This document shows positions 62,964-64,000 of a stretch of DNA of 64,000 nucleotides, piece after piece. This DNA is from Cyclobacterium xiamenense (GTDB lineage: Bacteria; Bacteroidota; Bacteroidia; Cytophagales; Cyclobacteriaceae): the NCBI RefSeq assembly GCF_009467825.1, contig NZ_WIOK01000002.1:186001-250000 (forward strand). Direction: 5' to 3'. Numbering within the stretch: the first letter of the stretch is position 1; each line of letters opens with the position of its first letter. The notes below the pieces were generated by a model. The model was given only the letters and a program-made list of their open reading frames with translations. It had not been told where the DNA came from and did not search any database. A program made the position numbers and the translations under genes.

Positions 62964-63027
62964 CTGAAGTTGACAGAGGTTAATCTGATCACAACATTTT
63001 AAAATTAACTGTTAGTGGTTTATATCC

Positions 63028-64000
63028 TTACGATGAATGTGTTTCTTTTTCCAATGCTGGCTTGTATTCAATGAGGTTGAACCACTTCAGGATCGGTTTG
63101 ATGATACCCAAACCCACCAAGGCGAACCCAACAGCAAGCAAGGTGGTAGGAGAGGTAAATAATTCTCCGAAAGAGAACACAGTCAACATGATTACCGTGG
63201 TGAATGGAAGGGAGCAGGCCAGAATATTCACAGCCAGTTCCATATCGAAGGTTTTGGTTGTTTTCTTTTCATTTTCCTGTTCCAGGGCGGTGATGGACGC
63301 CATGTGAGCGAACGGCCAAAAGCTGATGGCACTTTGTGGAAACACGACCAATACCAAAATGGCCGGATACGAAAGTTGCGGCGCAAAGATCAGCACCATT
63401 CCGCTCAACAAAAACGTTAAGCCGGAGCGTACCATCAGCAAACCTGCAATTTTTCGGATTTGTTTCCAGTTGAATACCACGGCTATGCCAATGAAAATCA
63501 ACACCAGTGGAGTCATTAGGTTGCTCAGGGTACTGATTGCAGTGGAAACAAACACCGGTAAATTTTCCAGGTGAATGCCGAGGCTAATCAATATCAGGGC
63601 CAAAATAATGACCAGATTAATCGGTTCGTTGACCAAACTTAGTAAAAGGGACTTAATTTTATCCCCGTTGCCACTTTTGATATCCTTATTCAATTTAAAG
63701 TACCAACTCATCGCAATCATGTAGGCGATTACCAGCACAAATACCTTGTTTCCGATATCCGCCAATGCCCCCCACGCCAGTGCATCGTCTCCCAGGTACT
63801 CAATGAGAAACGGAAAACAAGAAAGTCCCGGAGCAAGCGAGGGAAACAACAGCAGATAGGTTCGATACTGAGAGGTGTCCTTCTCAATACCGAATAAAGG
63901 CAGGGTGTACTTTAAAATAAAATACAGGATAAAATTAAAGGAAAGGGCTAGTAGAGGCAAAGCCAATAAGTCCCATTCGACTTCCGCCTTGAGTAGCGCA
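63028..64000 (-). CDS. AEC-type membrane transporter (5' end cut by window edge)
   Basis: A polytopic inner-membrane protein of at least 320 residues with about nine to ten hydrophobic helices. The general form, with broken helices around LGIHLENLP and FPQSAISFWPFAHMASI, resembles the auxin-efflux-carrier/malate-permease (AEC) family, although I see no invariant motif. The frame is open to the edge of the window (the last visible residues upstream are ALLKAEVEWDLLALP), so the start lies outside. Confidence in a transporter is high and in the specific family moderate. Confidence 0.7.
   Translation of the reverse strand, partial: ALLKAEVEWDLLALPLLALSFNFILYFILKYTLPLFGIEKDTSQYRTYLLLFPSLAPGLSCFPFLIEYLGDDALAWGALADIGNKVFVLVIAYMIAMSWYFKLNKDIKSGNGDKIKSLLLSLVNEPINLVIILALILISLGIHLENLPVFVSTAISTLSNLMTPLVLIFIGIAVVFNWKQIRKIAGLLMVRSGLTFLLSGMVLIFAPQLSYPAILVLVVFPQSAISFWPFAHMASITALEQENEKKTTKTFDMELAVNILACSLPFTTVIMLTVFSFGELFTSPTTLLAVGFALVGLGIIKPILKWFNLIEYKPALEKETHSS

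Larger units (their letters stand above)
62672..63027. other. convergent intergenic region with two terminators
   Basis: The gap of 356 bases separates the aminotransferase and the convergent transporter. It holds a terminator for each strand. Two overlapping small frames (62734-62967 plus and 62703-62948 minus) run through the terminator hairpins and are not called. Confidence 0.7.

Noticed and set aside
62703-62967. Overlapping small frames of 77 and 81 codons on both strands
   Set aside because: Both run through the two terminator hairpins; the minus-strand start is a GTG inside one of them.
1-64000. CRISPR arrays, insertion sequences, prophage genes, rRNA and tRNA genes
   Set aside because: No regularly spaced repeats, transposase or integrase motifs, or tRNA-like T-loop sequences in a cloverleaf context were seen on either strand.

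Overview
The window looks like the chromosome of a free-living, probably aerobic member of the Bacteroidetes, most likely of the Cytophagia type. The evidence is a SusC/SusD pair, a GWxTD protein, a DUF2723 membrane glycosyltransferase-like protein, a propeller-type sensor kinase, Lrp/AsnC and Tex homologues, poor Shine-Dalgarno signals, and a recurrent TAnnTTTG promoter element 20-33 bases before several start codons. No rRNA, tRNA, CRISPR array, phage or insertion sequence was seen. Genes are dense, with short or overlapping junctions.

Layout. 1-2 kb: the 3'-truncated end of an alkyltransferase gene (ogt), a gene-poor kilobase that may hold a decayed reading frame, and a cupin. 2-8.2 kb (minus): NADP-type isocitrate dehydrogenase, then a tight three-gene unit for 2-oxoacid:ferredoxin oxidoreductase (beta, gamma-alpha fusion, and a GltD-like flavoprotein with ferredoxin clusters). 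8.6-16.6 kb: SprT-like protein, RmuC, RlmB, GWxTD protein, a methyltransferase and the DUF2723 protein. 16.9-23.6 kb: SAF-domain dehydrogenase, TPR protein, Lrp regulator, Nudix hydrolase, MATE exporter, SDR and SixA-like phosphatase. 23.7-32.3 kb: a redox/export block with a PQQ dehydrogenase-cytochrome lipoprotein, a PqaA-like lipoprotein, a membrane cytochrome-LRR protein, and a DUF1552/DUF1592 pair. 32.6-33.5 kb: sucD.

33.6-40.6 kb (plus) is the most unusual block. It is an apparent five-gene operon joining a propeller hybrid-type histidine kinase, a REC-histidine kinase whose H-box lacks the usual acidic residue, a LolD/MacB-like ABC ATPase, a permease with a His/Asp/Glu-rich periplasmic loop, and a small exported CxxC protein resembling DUF3299. 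I infer a sensory system controlling a metal-linked ABC module. This is a hypothesis.

40.6-55.2 kb is mostly housekeeping: class IV aminotransferase, SCO/cytochrome c/HemJ-like group, FabG, dihydrolipoyl dehydrogenase, an ECF sigma/anti-sigma pair, threonine aldolase, RarA, a cell-wall amidase, a stand-alone Hpt protein and Tex. 56.2-62.7 kb holds a SusC/SusD/lipoprotein set followed by a Tat-exported class I/II aminotransferase. A long, perfectly matched inverted repeat lies between the lipoprotein and the aminotransferase. This suggests uptake and periplasmic processing of an amino-containing nutrient. The window ends in a 5'-truncated membrane transporter gene.

Functional assignments rest on reading motifs by eye, without database searches. 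Starts were moved to internal ATG codons where the upstream extension began with TTG/GTG and ran into a neighbour or blocked a signal peptide.
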